Below are positions 6,933-15,330 of a stretch of 64,000 bases of DNA, in pieces. Positions within the stretch are counted from its first letter, which is position 1, and each line of letters begins with the position of its first letter. The notes below the pieces were generated by a model. The model made no database searches and had not been told where the DNA came from. It was given only the letters and a program-made list of their open reading frames with translations. The translations under genes were made by a program, and so were the position numbers. This DNA is from Brevibacillus brevis (GTDB taxonomy: Bacteria > Bacillota > Bacilli > Brevibacillales > Brevibacillaceae), in assembly GCF_022026395.1 (NCBI RefSeq), contig NZ_CP041767.1, positions 4,274,501 through 4,338,500 of the forward strand, read 5' to 3'.

Positions 6933-8114
6933 TTATTTTGTTTTCGTAAATAACCCCAGCCGCTCAATCCGCTGGACTGCTTCCGCAAGACGCTCTTCGT
7001 TGGATAACAAAGCCGCTCGCACATAGCCCTCACCTGTGGGGCCAAAGCCATTTCCCGGCGCTACGACGACATGCGCTTTTTCCAAAAGCAGGTCAGAGAA
7101 CTCCACGGATGTGAAGCCGCTTGGAACAGGAAGCCAAGCAAAAAACGAACCTTGAGATGGTGGCGCCTGCCAGCCAATCCGATGCAGATTGGAGTACAAG
7201 GCATTACGGCGGCTTTCGTAGACAGCGACGAGATCGCGGACGCACTGCTGCGAATCCGTCATCGCTTTGGCTGCCGCCATCTGTACCGCTCCGAACAGGC
7301 TGACGAAGTAATGGTCCTGAATGAGGTTAATCAGACGAACCAGCTCGCGATTTCCTACCATGGCACCCACACGCCAGCCTGCCATGTTGTACGTTTTGGA
7401 CAAGGTATAAAATTCTACGCCCACTTCTTTTGCACCCGGAACCTGCATGAAGCTGACCGGCTTTTTCCCGTCATAGCTAATCGCCCCGTAAGCGAAGTCG
7501 TGGCAGACGACGATTTCATGTTTTCGGGCAAAACGAATAGTTTCTTCATAAAACTCAAGTGGTGCGTTGACTGCTGTCGGATTGTTCGGATAGTTGAGAA
7601 ACATCAGTTTCGCTCGATCCAAATCAGCTTGGGAGAGCTGGCTGTAGTCGGGCAAGAAATCATTTTCCGCCTTCAACGGCATCATGGCCATCCGTCCGCC
7701 TACGACCGCAACCCCCGACCAATAATCCGGATAGCCTGGGTCTGGAACTAGTGCAACATCGCCTGCGTTCATGAGGACTTGGCAAATCTCTACGAGTCCG
7801 GTTTTGCTACCGAACAAAATCGCTACTTCTTCCTCTGGATCGAGGTCCACATCAAATTCTTGCTTATACCAATGAGCCACTGCCTGCTTCAGTTCCACGC
7901 GTCCCTGAAAAGGCGGATATTTGTGATGGAGTGGTTGTGCCGCTTGCATCTGTAATTCTTCAATAATGTGCGGCGGTGTCGGCAAATCGGGATTGCCCTG
8001 CCCCAGGTTAATGACGTCATGGCCTTGCGCAATGACCTTGTTTACTTTTGCCACCAGGGTCGCAAAAAACTGGGTAGGGAGTCGATCAATCATATCGGAG
8101 GGTTGAATGCGCAT
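6933..8114 (-). CDS. mtnE: Methionine-salvage aminotransferase, MtnE (YkrV) type
   Basis: 393 residues of a class I PLP aminotransferase. It begins with LPTQFFATLVAKV and INLGQGNPDLPTPPHI, strings I associate with Bacillus MtnE/YkrV, and keeps NYPNNPT, the HDFAYG stretch and the cofactor lysine in YTLSKTYNMAGWRVG. MtnE transaminates 4-methylthio-2-oxobutyrate to methionine, the last step of the methylthioadenosine salvage pathway. The assignment is supported by a SAM-I riboswitch with terminator directly upstream (8150-8310), which ties the gene to methionine supply. No other mtn genes are in the window, so it stands apart from them. Without the riboswitch the fold alone would also allow LL-diaminopimelate or aspartate aminotransferase. 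Confidence 0.82.
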   Translation of the reverse strand: MRIQPSDMIDRLPTQFFATLVAKVNKVIAQGHDVINLGQGNPDLPTPPHIIEELQMQAAQPLHHKYPPFQGRVELKQAVAHWYKQEFDVDLDPEEEVAILFGSKTGLVEICQVLMNAGDVALVPDPGYPDYWSGVAVVGGRMAMMPLKAENDFLPDYSQLSQADLDRAKLMFLNYPNNPTAVNAPLEFYEETIRFARKHEIVVCHDFAYGAISYDGKKPVSFMQVPGAKEVGVEFYTLSKTYNMAGWRVGAMVGNRELVRLINLIQDHYFVSLFGAVQMAAAKAMTDSQQCVRDLVAVYESRRNALYSNLHRIGWQAPPSQGSFFAWLPVPSGFTSVEFSDLLLEKAHVVVAPGNGFGPTGEGYVRAALLSNEERLAEAVQRIERLGLFTKTK

Positions 8115-8149
8115 CTTTGTTCCATTCCTTTCTTGGGCCCAATACAGTA

Positions 8150-8310
8150 AAACCCCCTTTTTCCATACAGAAAAAGGGGGAGATCAGCTTGGTCACGTCC
8201 TTATCTGTCAGGAAAAAATCCTGCTGGAATTGGCACAGCATCTGTCCATCACATGGAACAGATCCGCTGCCGGGCTTCATAGGGCCAGTCCCTCCACCTC
8301 TCTGAATAAG
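8150..8310 (-). ncRNA. SAM-I (S-box) riboswitch with terminator
   Basis: On the minus strand the S-box signature is plain: CTTATTCAGAGAGGTGGAGG from 8310, then GACTGGCCCTATGAAGCCCG, a P3/P4 region, and the closing GACAGATAAGG near 8200-8210 that pairs with the 5' strand. It is followed by an intrinsic terminator with stem CCCCCTTTTT/AAAAAGGGGG (8153-8180). High S-adenosylmethionine should favour the terminator and switch off the downstream aminotransferase gene. Confidence 0.93.
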
Positions 8311-8347
8311 TCAAACACACGGAATATACTGTTTTTTCGTCTATATC

Positions 8348-8376
8348 ATACTACTTGAGCACGTAAACCGTGTCAA
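8348..8376 (-). promoter_or_regulatory. Promoter of the SAM riboswitch transcript
   Basis: Minus strand: perfect -35 TTGACA (8371-8376), 17-bp spacer, -10 TAGTAT (8348-8353). It overlaps the stop region of the upstream MFS gene and would start RNA about 30 bases before the aptamer. Confidence 0.8.
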
Positions 8377-9629
8377 GATGCTTGGTTCTGTACCGGCATT
8401 TGATGCCTTCTTTTCTGAAAAGAGCTGTGGAAGGCAAAGAAGGCGACAGACAACAAACACAAGCCTGCCATCACGAACAATAGTCCCTGCGCGTGAATGG
8501 ATTGGAAAATGAATGCGCCAAGCAGTGGACCGAGCATCCGCCCAGCCGATCCAGTCCCTGCAATCAGCCCTTGGATAAAGCCTTCTCGTCCCTCAGGCGT
8601 AAATTGTGCAGCTACTGCCGGCACCGCTGGCCACACGAGCATTTCGCCCAGCGTCATGATGAACATGCCTGCCACAAAGCCTGCATAAACCGTTGACTGA
8701 GACAAAATCAACATCGACAAGGCAAAAATATAAGCGCCCAAGAGCATTTGTGCTTTTAGCGTACGAGCAAAGCGTCGAATGACCCACGCAATCAATGGCT
8801 GACCAAACAGGATCAAACCGCCGTTCAGCGTCCACAACAGACTGTATTGACGGAGGGAAATGCCCAGGGTTTGCATATAGGTCGACAGCACCGTCGTCCA
8901 TTGGACATAGACAATCCAGCTAATTAACAGCCCCCCGCATAATAGCAGCAATGCGCCCCATACCACTTTTGTCTCTTGTTGTGGTTGTCGCAGCACATCA
9001 CCAGCTACTTGCTCAGGCATGCTTTGTCCAGTCGTCGCGTTTTCGCGTTGTTGTTCCACCATTTTTAGCTGACGCGGCAAAATGAGCATGAACATCGCGA
9101 GGACGATCACTTGAGAGATGGCATTACCGAAAAACGTCCAGGCAAACGATACACTTGCCAAGAAGCCGCCCAACGCAGACCCGGCAGCTACCCCCACATT
9201 GAGGGAGACATAAATCAGATTGATTCCTTTACGTCCTCCGTCCGGCCATAAAACGACGGCCAATGCATTCATCACAGGAGAAAGTGTCCCGTAAAACAGT
9301 CCATTCAACAGAAGCAAGACAACATAAATCGTAAAATCTTGCGTTACACCTAATCCGATCGAAATCAGGATAACACCGATGGAACCTACAATAATAGTGC
9401 GCATTTTGCCCCAGCGGTCAAACATCATCCCGCCAACAATACTTCCGATCAAAAATGCGCCTTGATTTAAAAGCAACAAGAAGCCGGCTACAGTCAGCGG
9501 CTTTCCGAGATGATTGTGAATATAGATCGTGACTAGCGGCCAAATACACGCCATTCCGGTAGAAAAAATGACGGCAGCAATCGCCAATAAACGAATGCTG
9601 CTCGGATAGGATTCCCATTTTTGCCTCAT
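8373..9629 (-). CDS. MFS transporter
   Basis: 418 residues with twelve hydrophobic segments in two halves, separated by a polar loop near residues 195-225. The loop between segments 2 and 3 carries the MFS motif as GGMMFDRWGKMR. Such single-polypeptide proton-coupled transporters of this size are often drug or metabolite exporters (DHA1-like), but the substrate cannot be read from the sequence. The ATG at 9629 overlaps the region just behind moaC (3 bases between the genes) with SD GGAGAGAAG, so it is translated from the moaC transcript. A link to molybdopterin is not implied by the family. Confidence 0.85.
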   Translation of the reverse strand: MRQKWESYPSSIRLLAIAAVIFSTGMACIWPLVTIYIHNHLGKPLTVAGFLLLLNQGAFLIGSIVGGMMFDRWGKMRTIIVGSIGVILISIGLGVTQDFTIYVVLLLLNGLFYGTLSPVMNALAVVLWPDGGRKGINLIYVSLNVGVAAGSALGGFLASVSFAWTFFGNAISQVIVLAMFMLILPRQLKMVEQQRENATTGQSMPEQVAGDVLRQPQQETKVVWGALLLLCGGLLISWIVYVQWTTVLSTYMQTLGISLRQYSLLWTLNGGLILFGQPLIAWVIRRFARTLKAQMLLGAYIFALSMLILSQSTVYAGFVAGMFIMTLGEMLVWPAVPAVAAQFTPEGREGFIQGLIAGTGSAGRMLGPLLGAFIFQSIHAQGLLFVMAGLCLLSVAFFAFHSSFQKRRHQMPVQNQAS

Positions 9630-9632
9630 GGC

Positions 9633-10115
9633 TTACTTCTCTCCCCGATGGAAATCGCCGCTTTTTCCGCCTGTTTTGGATTGCAAACTGGTCGGACCGA
9701 TTATCATTGCTTTATCCATGGCTTTGCACATGTCATACACCGTCAAAGCCGCTACGCTGACAGCGGTCAACGCCTCCATCTCGACGCCAGTTTTCCCTGT
9801 CGTCTTCACGGTTCCTGTAATCGCAAGCGTCGTTTCATCTACAAATGCAAATTGTATGTCGATGCCAGTCAATGGCAGCGGATGACACATCGGGATAATT
9901 TCCCACGTCTTTTTGGCAGCCATGACACCTGCTACCTGCGCAACTGCGAGTACATCGCCCTTTTCGATTCGACCTTCGCGGATTCGGGCGAGTGTTTCGG
10001 GTTTCATGCTGATTTGGCTCTCGGCTACAGCCACCCGTTTTGTGACGTCCTTCTCGGATACGTCTACCATCCGCGCTCGATTTTGTTCATTAAAATGTGT
10101 TAATTGATCTGTCAT
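9633..10115 (-). CDS. moaC: Cyclic pyranopterin monophosphate synthase MoaC
   Basis: 160 residues matching MoaC along its length: [23 protein letters not shown], the catalytic [11 protein letters not shown], the [26 protein letters not shown] helix and the terminal KSGGKSGDF loop. With MoaA it converts GTP to cyclic pyranopterin monophosphate, the first stage of molybdenum cofactor synthesis; MoaC forms a hexamer in the cytoplasm. SD GAGGAGGAA lies about 9 bases before the ATG. It heads a two-gene operon with an MFS transporter. The later-stage genes moaD-moaE and moeB are 2.4 kb away on the other strand. Confidence 0.95.
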   Translation of the reverse strand: MTDQLTHFNEQNRARMVDVSEKDVTKRVAVAESQISMKPETLARIREGRIEKGDVLAVAQVAGVMAAKKTWEIIPMCHPLPLTGIDIQFAFVDETTLAITGTVKTTGKTGVEMEALTAVSVAALTVYDMCKAMDKAMIIGPTSLQSKTGGKSGDFHRGEK

Positions 10116-10281
10116 ACTAGAATCGTTCCTCCTCTATCTCCTCCTACCTTACTCCCGCCGCTGGATAAAAGCAATGGGAATGTAGAAGACATTGTTTCGT
10201 TATCTTGCTCATCCACTCCTAAAAACGTACGAAGAACAGGTGCTGGAGGTATACTGTGCGTACACAGTTCAAAGGAGGCGT

Positions 10282-10827
10282 ATGGAAATGGAAATGAGGA
10301 AGAATCAGACGGTACATTGGTCCATGCTTGTGCATGGTGATTGGACCATTTATCTAGCTGCAACGGCTGCCGGGCTTTGTTATGTCGGCTCGGTCAACCA
10401 GCCTTTTGCTGAATTGGAAGCTTGGGTTAAAAAACATCACCCACAAAGTTCGCTGGTGCAAGACGATCTATGGCTAAAGCCTTTTGCAACAGAACTGATG
10501 GAGTATTTGCAGGGAACGCGCGAGCATTTTTCCATGGATTGCGACCTGTCTGGAACGCCTTTTCAGCTCGCTGTCTGGGAGGCACTGCGCCAAATCCCAT
10601 ACGGTCAAACGGTATCGTACACCGACATTGCAACCATTATTGAAAAGCCTGCTGCTGTTCGTGCTGTCGGTGCAGCAATCGGTGCCAATCCGGTTCTCAT
10701 TACAGTACCCTGCCACCGCGTCGTCGGTAAAAACGGTTCACTGACTGGCTATCGTGGAGGACTGCCCATGAAGACAACTCTGCTTGATCTGGAGAAAAAG
10801 ACAAATCGGGGTGTGAAGCATGGCTAA
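10282..10827 (+). CDS. ogt: Methylated-DNA--protein-cysteine methyltransferase
   Basis: 181 residues. The C-terminal DNA-binding/transfer domain is complete: GTPFQLAVWEALRQIPYGQTVSY, AVRAVGAAIGANPV, and the active cysteine in VPCHRVVGKNGSLTGYRGG. It repairs O6-alkylguanine by moving the alkyl group to its own cysteine. The start is placed at ATG 10282 because AAAGGAGG (10271-10278) stands just before it; the longer frame from 10192 has no SD. The next gene starts within its last codons (8-base overlap), indicating translational coupling with a DNA-damage-type dioxygenase. Confidence 0.92.
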   Translation: MEMEMRKNQTVHWSMLVHGDWTIYLAATAAGLCYVGSVNQPFAELEAWVKKHHPQSSLVQDDLWLKPFATELMEYLQGTREHFSMDCDLSGTPFQLAVWEALRQIPYGQTVSYTDIATIIEKPAAVRAVGAAIGANPVLITVPCHRVVGKNGSLTGYRGGLPMKTTLLDLEKKTNRGVKHG

Positions 10828-11533
10828 ATCAGTGGCAGAGACGATCACTGCACTTGACTGGCATTCCTTGCAACAGGAGCTAGACAAACAAGGGTATGCA
10901 ACTTTTCCTTCCTTAATAAGCGCCGATGCGTGCGAAGAATTAATCGCTACGTATGGACAGGATGACCTTTTTCGCAATACGATCCAAATGGCGCGGTACC
11001 GTTTCGGTGAAGGGGAGTATCGCTATTATCAAGCTCCCCTTCCCTCGCTTTTGCAGGAGCTTCGCGAAGGCTTTTATCCAATGCTTGCGCAGACTGCGAA
11101 TCGGTGGCTGGAACTGCTGGGACGCGAAGCTATTTATCCTGCTACCCTCCCTGAATTTTTGGCGCAATGTCACGAGCAGGGTCAGTTGCGCTCTACTCCA
11201 CTGATTTTGAAATACGAAACAGGTGGCTATAATTGCTTGCATCAGGATATGTACGGCGAGGTGTTCTTCCCGTTTCAAGTGGTTTTTGCCTTGAATCAGA
11301 AGGAGAAGGACTACAGGGGCGGAGAATTTCTACTGATGGAGCAACGACTGCGCGCACAGAGCAGGGGATATGTGATAACCTTGGACCAAGGCGCTGGCCT
11401 GATTTTCCCGACATCCTACCGTCCAGTGCAGGGAACGCGAGGCTACTATAAAAACACGCTGCGCCACGGTGTCAGTACGATTACCTCAGGAAAGCGCTAC
11501 AGCCTCGGAATTATTTTTCACGATGCAAAGTGA
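10820..11533 (+). CDS. 2OG-Fe(II) oxygenase, Oxygenase_NA type
   Basis: 237 residues matching the 2-oxoglutarate/Fe(II) dioxygenase family known as Oxygenase_NA. The iron triad is visible as HQD (in NCLHQDMYGE, about residues 141-143) and the distal His in LRHGVS, followed by the 2OG-binding Arg in SGKRYSLGIIFHDA. The family is annotated as a putative nucleic-acid oxygenase, possibly reversing alkyl damage in the manner of AlkB, though I know of no direct biochemical proof. Overlap with ogt by 8 bases and proximity to an SPL-like radical SAM gene 12 bases downstream support a role in DNA repair. Confidence 0.85.
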   Translation: MAKSVAETITALDWHSLQQELDKQGYATFPSLISADACEELIATYGQDDLFRNTIQMARYRFGEGEYRYYQAPLPSLLQELREGFYPMLAQTANRWLELLGREAIYPATLPEFLAQCHEQGQLRSTPLILKYETGGYNCLHQDMYGEVFFPFQVVFALNQKEKDYRGGEFLLMEQRLRAQSRGYVITLDQGAGLIFPTSYRPVQGTRGYYKNTLRHGVSTITSGKRYSLGIIFHDAK

Positions 11534-11545
11534 GGAACGCCCCAT

Positions 11546-12364
11546 ATGAAAAGCATCCTTTCCTATAAAATGCCGAAAACCCTCCTTAATAAAGGAAGCG
11601 GATTTCTTGCTGATTACACTCACTCGCTCAATCCCTATACGGGCTGTTCTTTCGCCTGCTCTTATTGCTATGTTCGGCAAATGCCTGTCTCTTTGTTTCG
11701 CAACGAGCAATGGGGCACGTGGGTTGACATTAAGCAGCAAGCTGCCGATTTATTGCGCAAGGAGCTTTTGCGGGCAAAGAAAAAAGGAAAGGTAACCATC
11801 TTCATGTCTTCGAGTACAGACCCGTACCAGCCCATCGAACAAACGGAAAAAGTAACGAGGTCTTTACTCGAAGTCATGGTAGAGAATCCACCCGATTTTT
11901 TGCTGGTGCAGACGAGAAGTCCCTTGGTTTGGCGGGATGCAGATTTGTTGCTCCTGCTGGGTGATCGCGTCCGCGTCAGCATGACCGTCGAGACCGATTT
12001 GGAGGTAATTCGCCGGTACTTTAGCCCGCAAGCTCCCCCCATTCAAGCGCGGCTCAAAACACTCCAGCGCTTGGCGGAAGCAGGCATCCCTACACAAGCA
12101 ACGATTGCCCCTGTTTTGCCGAGCAGTGAGTCATTCCCGGAGATTTTGCGCCCCTTGGTCACCCGTGTCTGTGTCGATGACTTTTATATGGGAGATGGCA
12201 GCGGCGGTAAACGAACGAAAAGAAACGGCATTCCCGCTCTCTATGAACAGCTGGGACTGGAACAATGGTATGATCCTACCGCCTATCGGATCGTCTATGA
12301 TCGGCTATTACGTGTTTTTCCGCCGGATCAGATTTATTTGAGTCAGGAAGGCTTCGCCCCTTAG
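11546..12364 (+). CDS. Radical SAM protein, spore-photoproduct-lyase-like
   Basis: 272 residues. The [4Fe-4S] motif CSFACSYCYV (CxxxCxxC, about residues 34-41) and following strands (SSSTDPYQP, VSMTVETDLEVIRRYF) match the SPL-like radical SAM group (SplB-related, often annotated Rv2578c-type). True spore photoproduct lyase has about 340 residues and splits the thymine dimer of spores; this shorter relative has no proven activity. It is the third gene of the operon ogt - Oxygenase_NA - this gene, 12 bases after its neighbour with SD GAGGAA, which makes a nucleic-acid repair role plausible. Confidence 0.8.
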   Translation: MKSILSYKMPKTLLNKGSGFLADYTHSLNPYTGCSFACSYCYVRQMPVSLFRNEQWGTWVDIKQQAADLLRKELLRAKKKGKVTIFMSSSTDPYQPIEQTEKVTRSLLEVMVENPPDFLLVQTRSPLVWRDADLLLLLGDRVRVSMTVETDLEVIRRYFSPQAPPIQARLKTLQRLAEAGIPTQATIAPVLPSSESFPEILRPLVTRVCVDDFYMGDGSGGKRTKRNGIPALYEQLGLEQWYDPTAYRIVYDRLLRVFPPDQIYLSQEGFAP

Positions 12365-12467
12365 AATCTACTGTCGATTGTAACACCCCATTCATTGGCA
12401 ACTTTGATCGGTTTATGATATCGTCTAGCCTAGAGAGTAGTATCATCCAGGGAAATGAGGAATTGTC

Positions 12468-13175
12468 TTGACCATTACAATCTTGTTATTTGCCGGACTC
12501 GCCGAACGTGCGAATGCCCGGGAAGTACAGTTGACCTTATCTGAAGGCGCGACCGTTAGCGACCTTCTGCAAGCAGTGGAAAAAGAATATCCTGCGCTCT
12601 CTGCGCTTTTGGGCAGTTGCTTTGTTTCTATCAACCACGAATATGCAACGAAAAATCAGATCATTTCAGCCGATGACGAGATTGCCCTCTTACCTCCAGT
12701 AAGCGGCGGAGAAGAAGACCCGCGCTTTGCCATTACCGAGGAGCCTATTTCTGCGGACAAGCTCGTTCGATTGGTGAGCAACCCGCATGCGGGCGCAATT
12801 CTTACTTTTGTCGGAACTGTTCGGGAATTTACCCATGGGCAGCGCACCGTGTATTTGTCCTATGAAGCGTATGCCCCTATGGCTGTTGAAAAAATGAAGC
12901 AGGTGGCAGCTGAGATCGAGGAACGCTGGCCGGGAGCCCAAGTCGCGATGCACCATCGTATCGGTCATTTGACTGTGGAAGAGATTGCGGTTGTTTGTGC
13001 CGTGGCAACAGCGCATCGTAATGAATCATTTGAAGCAGGCCGTTATGCCATCGAGCGACTCAAGCAGATCGTTCCTATTTGGAAAAAAGAAATGTGGGAA
13101 GATGGAAGCGAATGGAAGGGCCATCAGCAAGGACCATGGAATCCTCTTGCGATGCCAGAAGGAAAGGTGGAGTAA
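12468..13175 (+). CDS. moaD-moaE: MoaD-MoaE fusion, molybdopterin synthase in one chain
   Basis: 235 residues combining both subunits of molybdopterin synthase. Residues 1-81 are a MoaD beta-grasp domain ending in LPPVSGG; residues about 85-235 are MoaE (GAILTFVGTVREF, YLSYEAYAPMA, catalytic lysines in ERLKQIVPIWKKEMWEDGSEW). MoaD must carry a thiocarboxylate on a free C-terminal Gly-Gly, yet here the GG is followed directly by EEDP and MoaE. Fused MoaD-MoaE proteins (MoaX of mycobacteria) are known to be cleaved after the GG. The TTG start has SD ATGAGG 8 bases upstream. The activating enzyme gene follows after 4 bases. Confidence 0.9.
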   Translation: MTITILLFAGLAERANAREVQLTLSEGATVSDLLQAVEKEYPALSALLGSCFVSINHEYATKNQIISADDEIALLPPVSGGEEDPRFAITEEPISADKLVRLVSNPHAGAILTFVGTVREFTHGQRTVYLSYEAYAPMAVEKMKQVAAEIEERWPGAQVAMHHRIGHLTVEEIAVVCAVATAHRNESFEAGRYAIERLKQIVPIWKKEMWEDGSEWKGHQQGPWNPLAMPEGKVE

Positions 13176-13179
13176 CGCC

Positions 13180-14205
13180 TTGGATACTCGCTATTCCCGT
13201 CAAATATTGTTTCATCCAATCGGGCGCAGTGGACAGGAAAAGCTCGGGCAAAGCCGTGTTGCGATCGTCGGCATGGGAGCGCTCGGAACGGTTCTCTCCA
13301 ATCATATGGTCCGTGCTGGGGTAGGTTTTGTCCGCATCATTGACCGCGACTTCGTCGAGCCGAGCAACCTACAGCGTCAAATGCTCTACGACGAATCCGA
13401 TGCAGCCGAGCATTTGCCAAAAGCAATTGCAGCCCACGCCAAGCTGACAAAGATCAATGCAGCTGTTACGATCGAACCGATTGTCGCAGACCTCACCGCT
13501 TACAATGCGGAGGAATTGCTGGCAGACGTCGATCTTGTTCTGGATGCGACAGATAATTTTCAGGTGAGATACCTCGTAAACGATGTTTGCGTCAAACATG
13601 GCATTCCGTGGGTGTACGGTGGCGCTGTGAGTGCGACCGGAACCTTTACCGCGATTCGTCCGGGGGTCACGCCTTGCTTGCGCTGTCTTTTCCCTGAAGC
13701 GCCAAACCCGGGTGAGATGCCTACCTGTGACACGGCTGGCGTCATCGGACCTATCATTCACATCGTCGCCTCCTATCAGGCAACAGAAGCATTCAAGCTG
13801 TTAGTAGACGCAATCGATGAACTCAATCCGAATTTGGAGCACTTTGAGATTTGGCATAATCGCCATCAGCAAATCAAGGTGGTCAATGCCCGCCGAGACG
13901 ATTGTCCGACATGCGGGCAGAAGCAATTTTCGTTTTTACAGCCGGATACCCAAGATGGACAAGCCGTTTCGCTTTGTGGTCGAGACACCGTACAAATCTC
14001 GCCCGCCGCTGCAATGACACTTGATCTGAACGCATTGGCAGCAAGACTTTCCCCTTTGGGACAAATTGAGCAGAACAAGTTTTTGCTGCGTTTCCGTGTC
14101 GATACGTACACGCTCGTCATTTTCCCAGATGGTCGCGTCCTCGTGCAAGGCACAGATGACGTCAGCCTGGCACGTTCGCTCCATGCCAAGTATATCGGCG
14201 CGTAA
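13180..14205 (+). CDS. moeB: MoaD-activating adenylyltransferase, MoeB/ThiF family
   Basis: 341 residues of the E1-like family: N-terminal RYSRQILFHPIGRSGQEKL, ATP loop GMGALGT, DRDFVEPSNLQRQ, catalytic region LDATDNFQVRYLVND, and CxxC pairs CLRC and CPTC for zinc. A C-terminal extension (about 255-341) follows. It adenylates the Gly-Gly end of MoaD so that sulfur can be loaded. The gene order right after the fused moaD-moaE supports MoeB over ThiF. The TTG at 13180 with SD AAAGGTGGAG is chosen over a longer frame that runs back into moaE. A terminator follows at 14228. Confidence 0.88.
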   Translation: MDTRYSRQILFHPIGRSGQEKLGQSRVAIVGMGALGTVLSNHMVRAGVGFVRIIDRDFVEPSNLQRQMLYDESDAAEHLPKAIAAHAKLTKINAAVTIEPIVADLTAYNAEELLADVDLVLDATDNFQVRYLVNDVCVKHGIPWVYGGAVSATGTFTAIRPGVTPCLRCLFPEAPNPGEMPTCDTAGVIGPIIHIVASYQATEAFKLLVDAIDELNPNLEHFEIWHNRHQQIKVVNARRDDCPTCGQKQFSFLQPDTQDGQAVSLCGRDTVQISPAAAMTLDLNALAARLSPLGQIEQNKFLLRFRVDTYTLVIFPDGRVLVQGTDDVSLARSLHAKYIGA

Positions 14206-14227
14206 CTGGTTTACCCGTAATGAAAAT

Positions 14228-14270
14228 AAGCTGTCCCAGACCGTCACTCGGACGAAGGGGCAGCTTTTTT
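14228..14270 (+). terminator. Terminator after moeB
   Basis: Stem AAGCTGTCCC/GGGGCAGCTT with one G-U pair and a T6 run; it also overlaps the end of the convergent histidine kinase gene. Confidence 0.8.
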
Positions 14271-15330
14271 ACGCCGTTTGAACAAATGTAATCGTAAACG
14301 TGGTACCTTTCCCTACTTCACTATCCACGACGATCGTCGCATGATGCAAATCCATTATTTTTTTCACAATCGCCAGCCCCAGACCACTGCCCGAATTGGC
14401 TCGATTCCGCGATGGGTCCGCCTTGAAAAATCTTTCGAAAATGCGCTCCTGATTTTCCTTGGAAATCCCGATTCCTGTGTCGGTTATTTTCACGAGTACT
14501 TCTCCGTTTACCTTCTCCAGCTTTACGCTGATTTTCCCGCCTGCCCCTGTGAATTTGATGCTGTTCCCAAGCAAGTTGGTCCAGACTTGACTCAGCATAT
14601 CCTCGTCTGCCACGATTTCGACTTTTTCCAAGTCTATGTCCAGTTCAATCTCTTTCGCCACCCATTGGGGCTCGCATGCAAGGATAAGTGCGCGTAGTTG
14701 CGTGTCCAACCGATATCGCTTCCGCTCCAAATCATGCTGGATGCCCTCTAGTGCAGTGAGCTTAAGCAGGTTGTCGCTGATCTTGGACAGTCGCTTGCTT
14801 TCCGACTCGATAATCTCCAAGTAGCGTTTACGCTCTTCTTGGCTAAGTCTTTCATTATGCAGGGCGCGAGCAAACCCGCTGATGGACGTCAAAGGCGATT
14901 GGATTTCGTGGGAAACATTGGAGATGAACTCCTGCCGCAGCTTCTCCATTTCATTTAATTGTTCCGCCACATGGTTGATGCCGTCCACCAACTCCCCCCA
15001 TTCATGGGCCAGCTTGATATCCAGATTGACCCGAAAATCCCCCATGGCAATCCGTCTAAGCGCATCAATCAATGGTTGAAACCTGCCCCGATGCCTTGAC
15101 ATGGTGAAGAAAGAAATAATTATTCCTACCCCAATAAACAGGATGCAGTTCAAAACGGATTGGACCAACGTTTTTACAAGATTATTGGGATGATAGCCCG
15201 TATAGCTATAAAAGAGAGTCGTAATCCCGTATGCACCTAGGCCGCACAAGGCAAAAACAACACATAAGCCCACCACACTGACGATTTTTTTCAGCAAAAC
15301 ATAGGAATGTTCTGGACTTCTCTTTTTCAT
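14269..15330 (-). CDS. Sensor histidine kinase
   Basis: 353 residues: two membrane segments (about 14-38 and 57-76) around a very short external loop, a HAMP-like linker (about 80-130), phosphoacceptor His in FISNVSHEIQSPLTS, and an ATP-binding domain with N box (WTNLLGNSIKFT), G1 box (DTGIGIS), F box and G2 box (GSGLGLAIV). The small external loop suggests sensing in or near the membrane, as in kinases that work with ABC exporters against antimicrobial peptides. It overlaps the response-regulator gene by 4 bases (ATGA) and shares an operon with the ABC exporter upstream. Confidence 0.93.
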   Translation of the reverse strand: MKKRSPEHSYVLLKKIVSVVGLCVVFALCGLGAYGITTLFYSYTGYHPNNLVKTLVQSVLNCILFIGVGIIISFFTMSRHRGRFQPLIDALRRIAMGDFRVNLDIKLAHEWGELVDGINHVAEQLNEMEKLRQEFISNVSHEIQSPLTSISGFARALHNERLSQEERKRYLEIIESESKRLSKISDNLLKLTALEGIQHDLERKRYRLDTQLRALILACEPQWVAKEIELDIDLEKVEIVADEDMLSQVWTNLLGNSIKFTGAGGKISVKLEKVNGEVLVKITDTGIGISKENQERIFERFFKADPSRNRANSGSGLGLAIVKKIMDLHHATIVVDSEVGKGTTFTITFVQTA

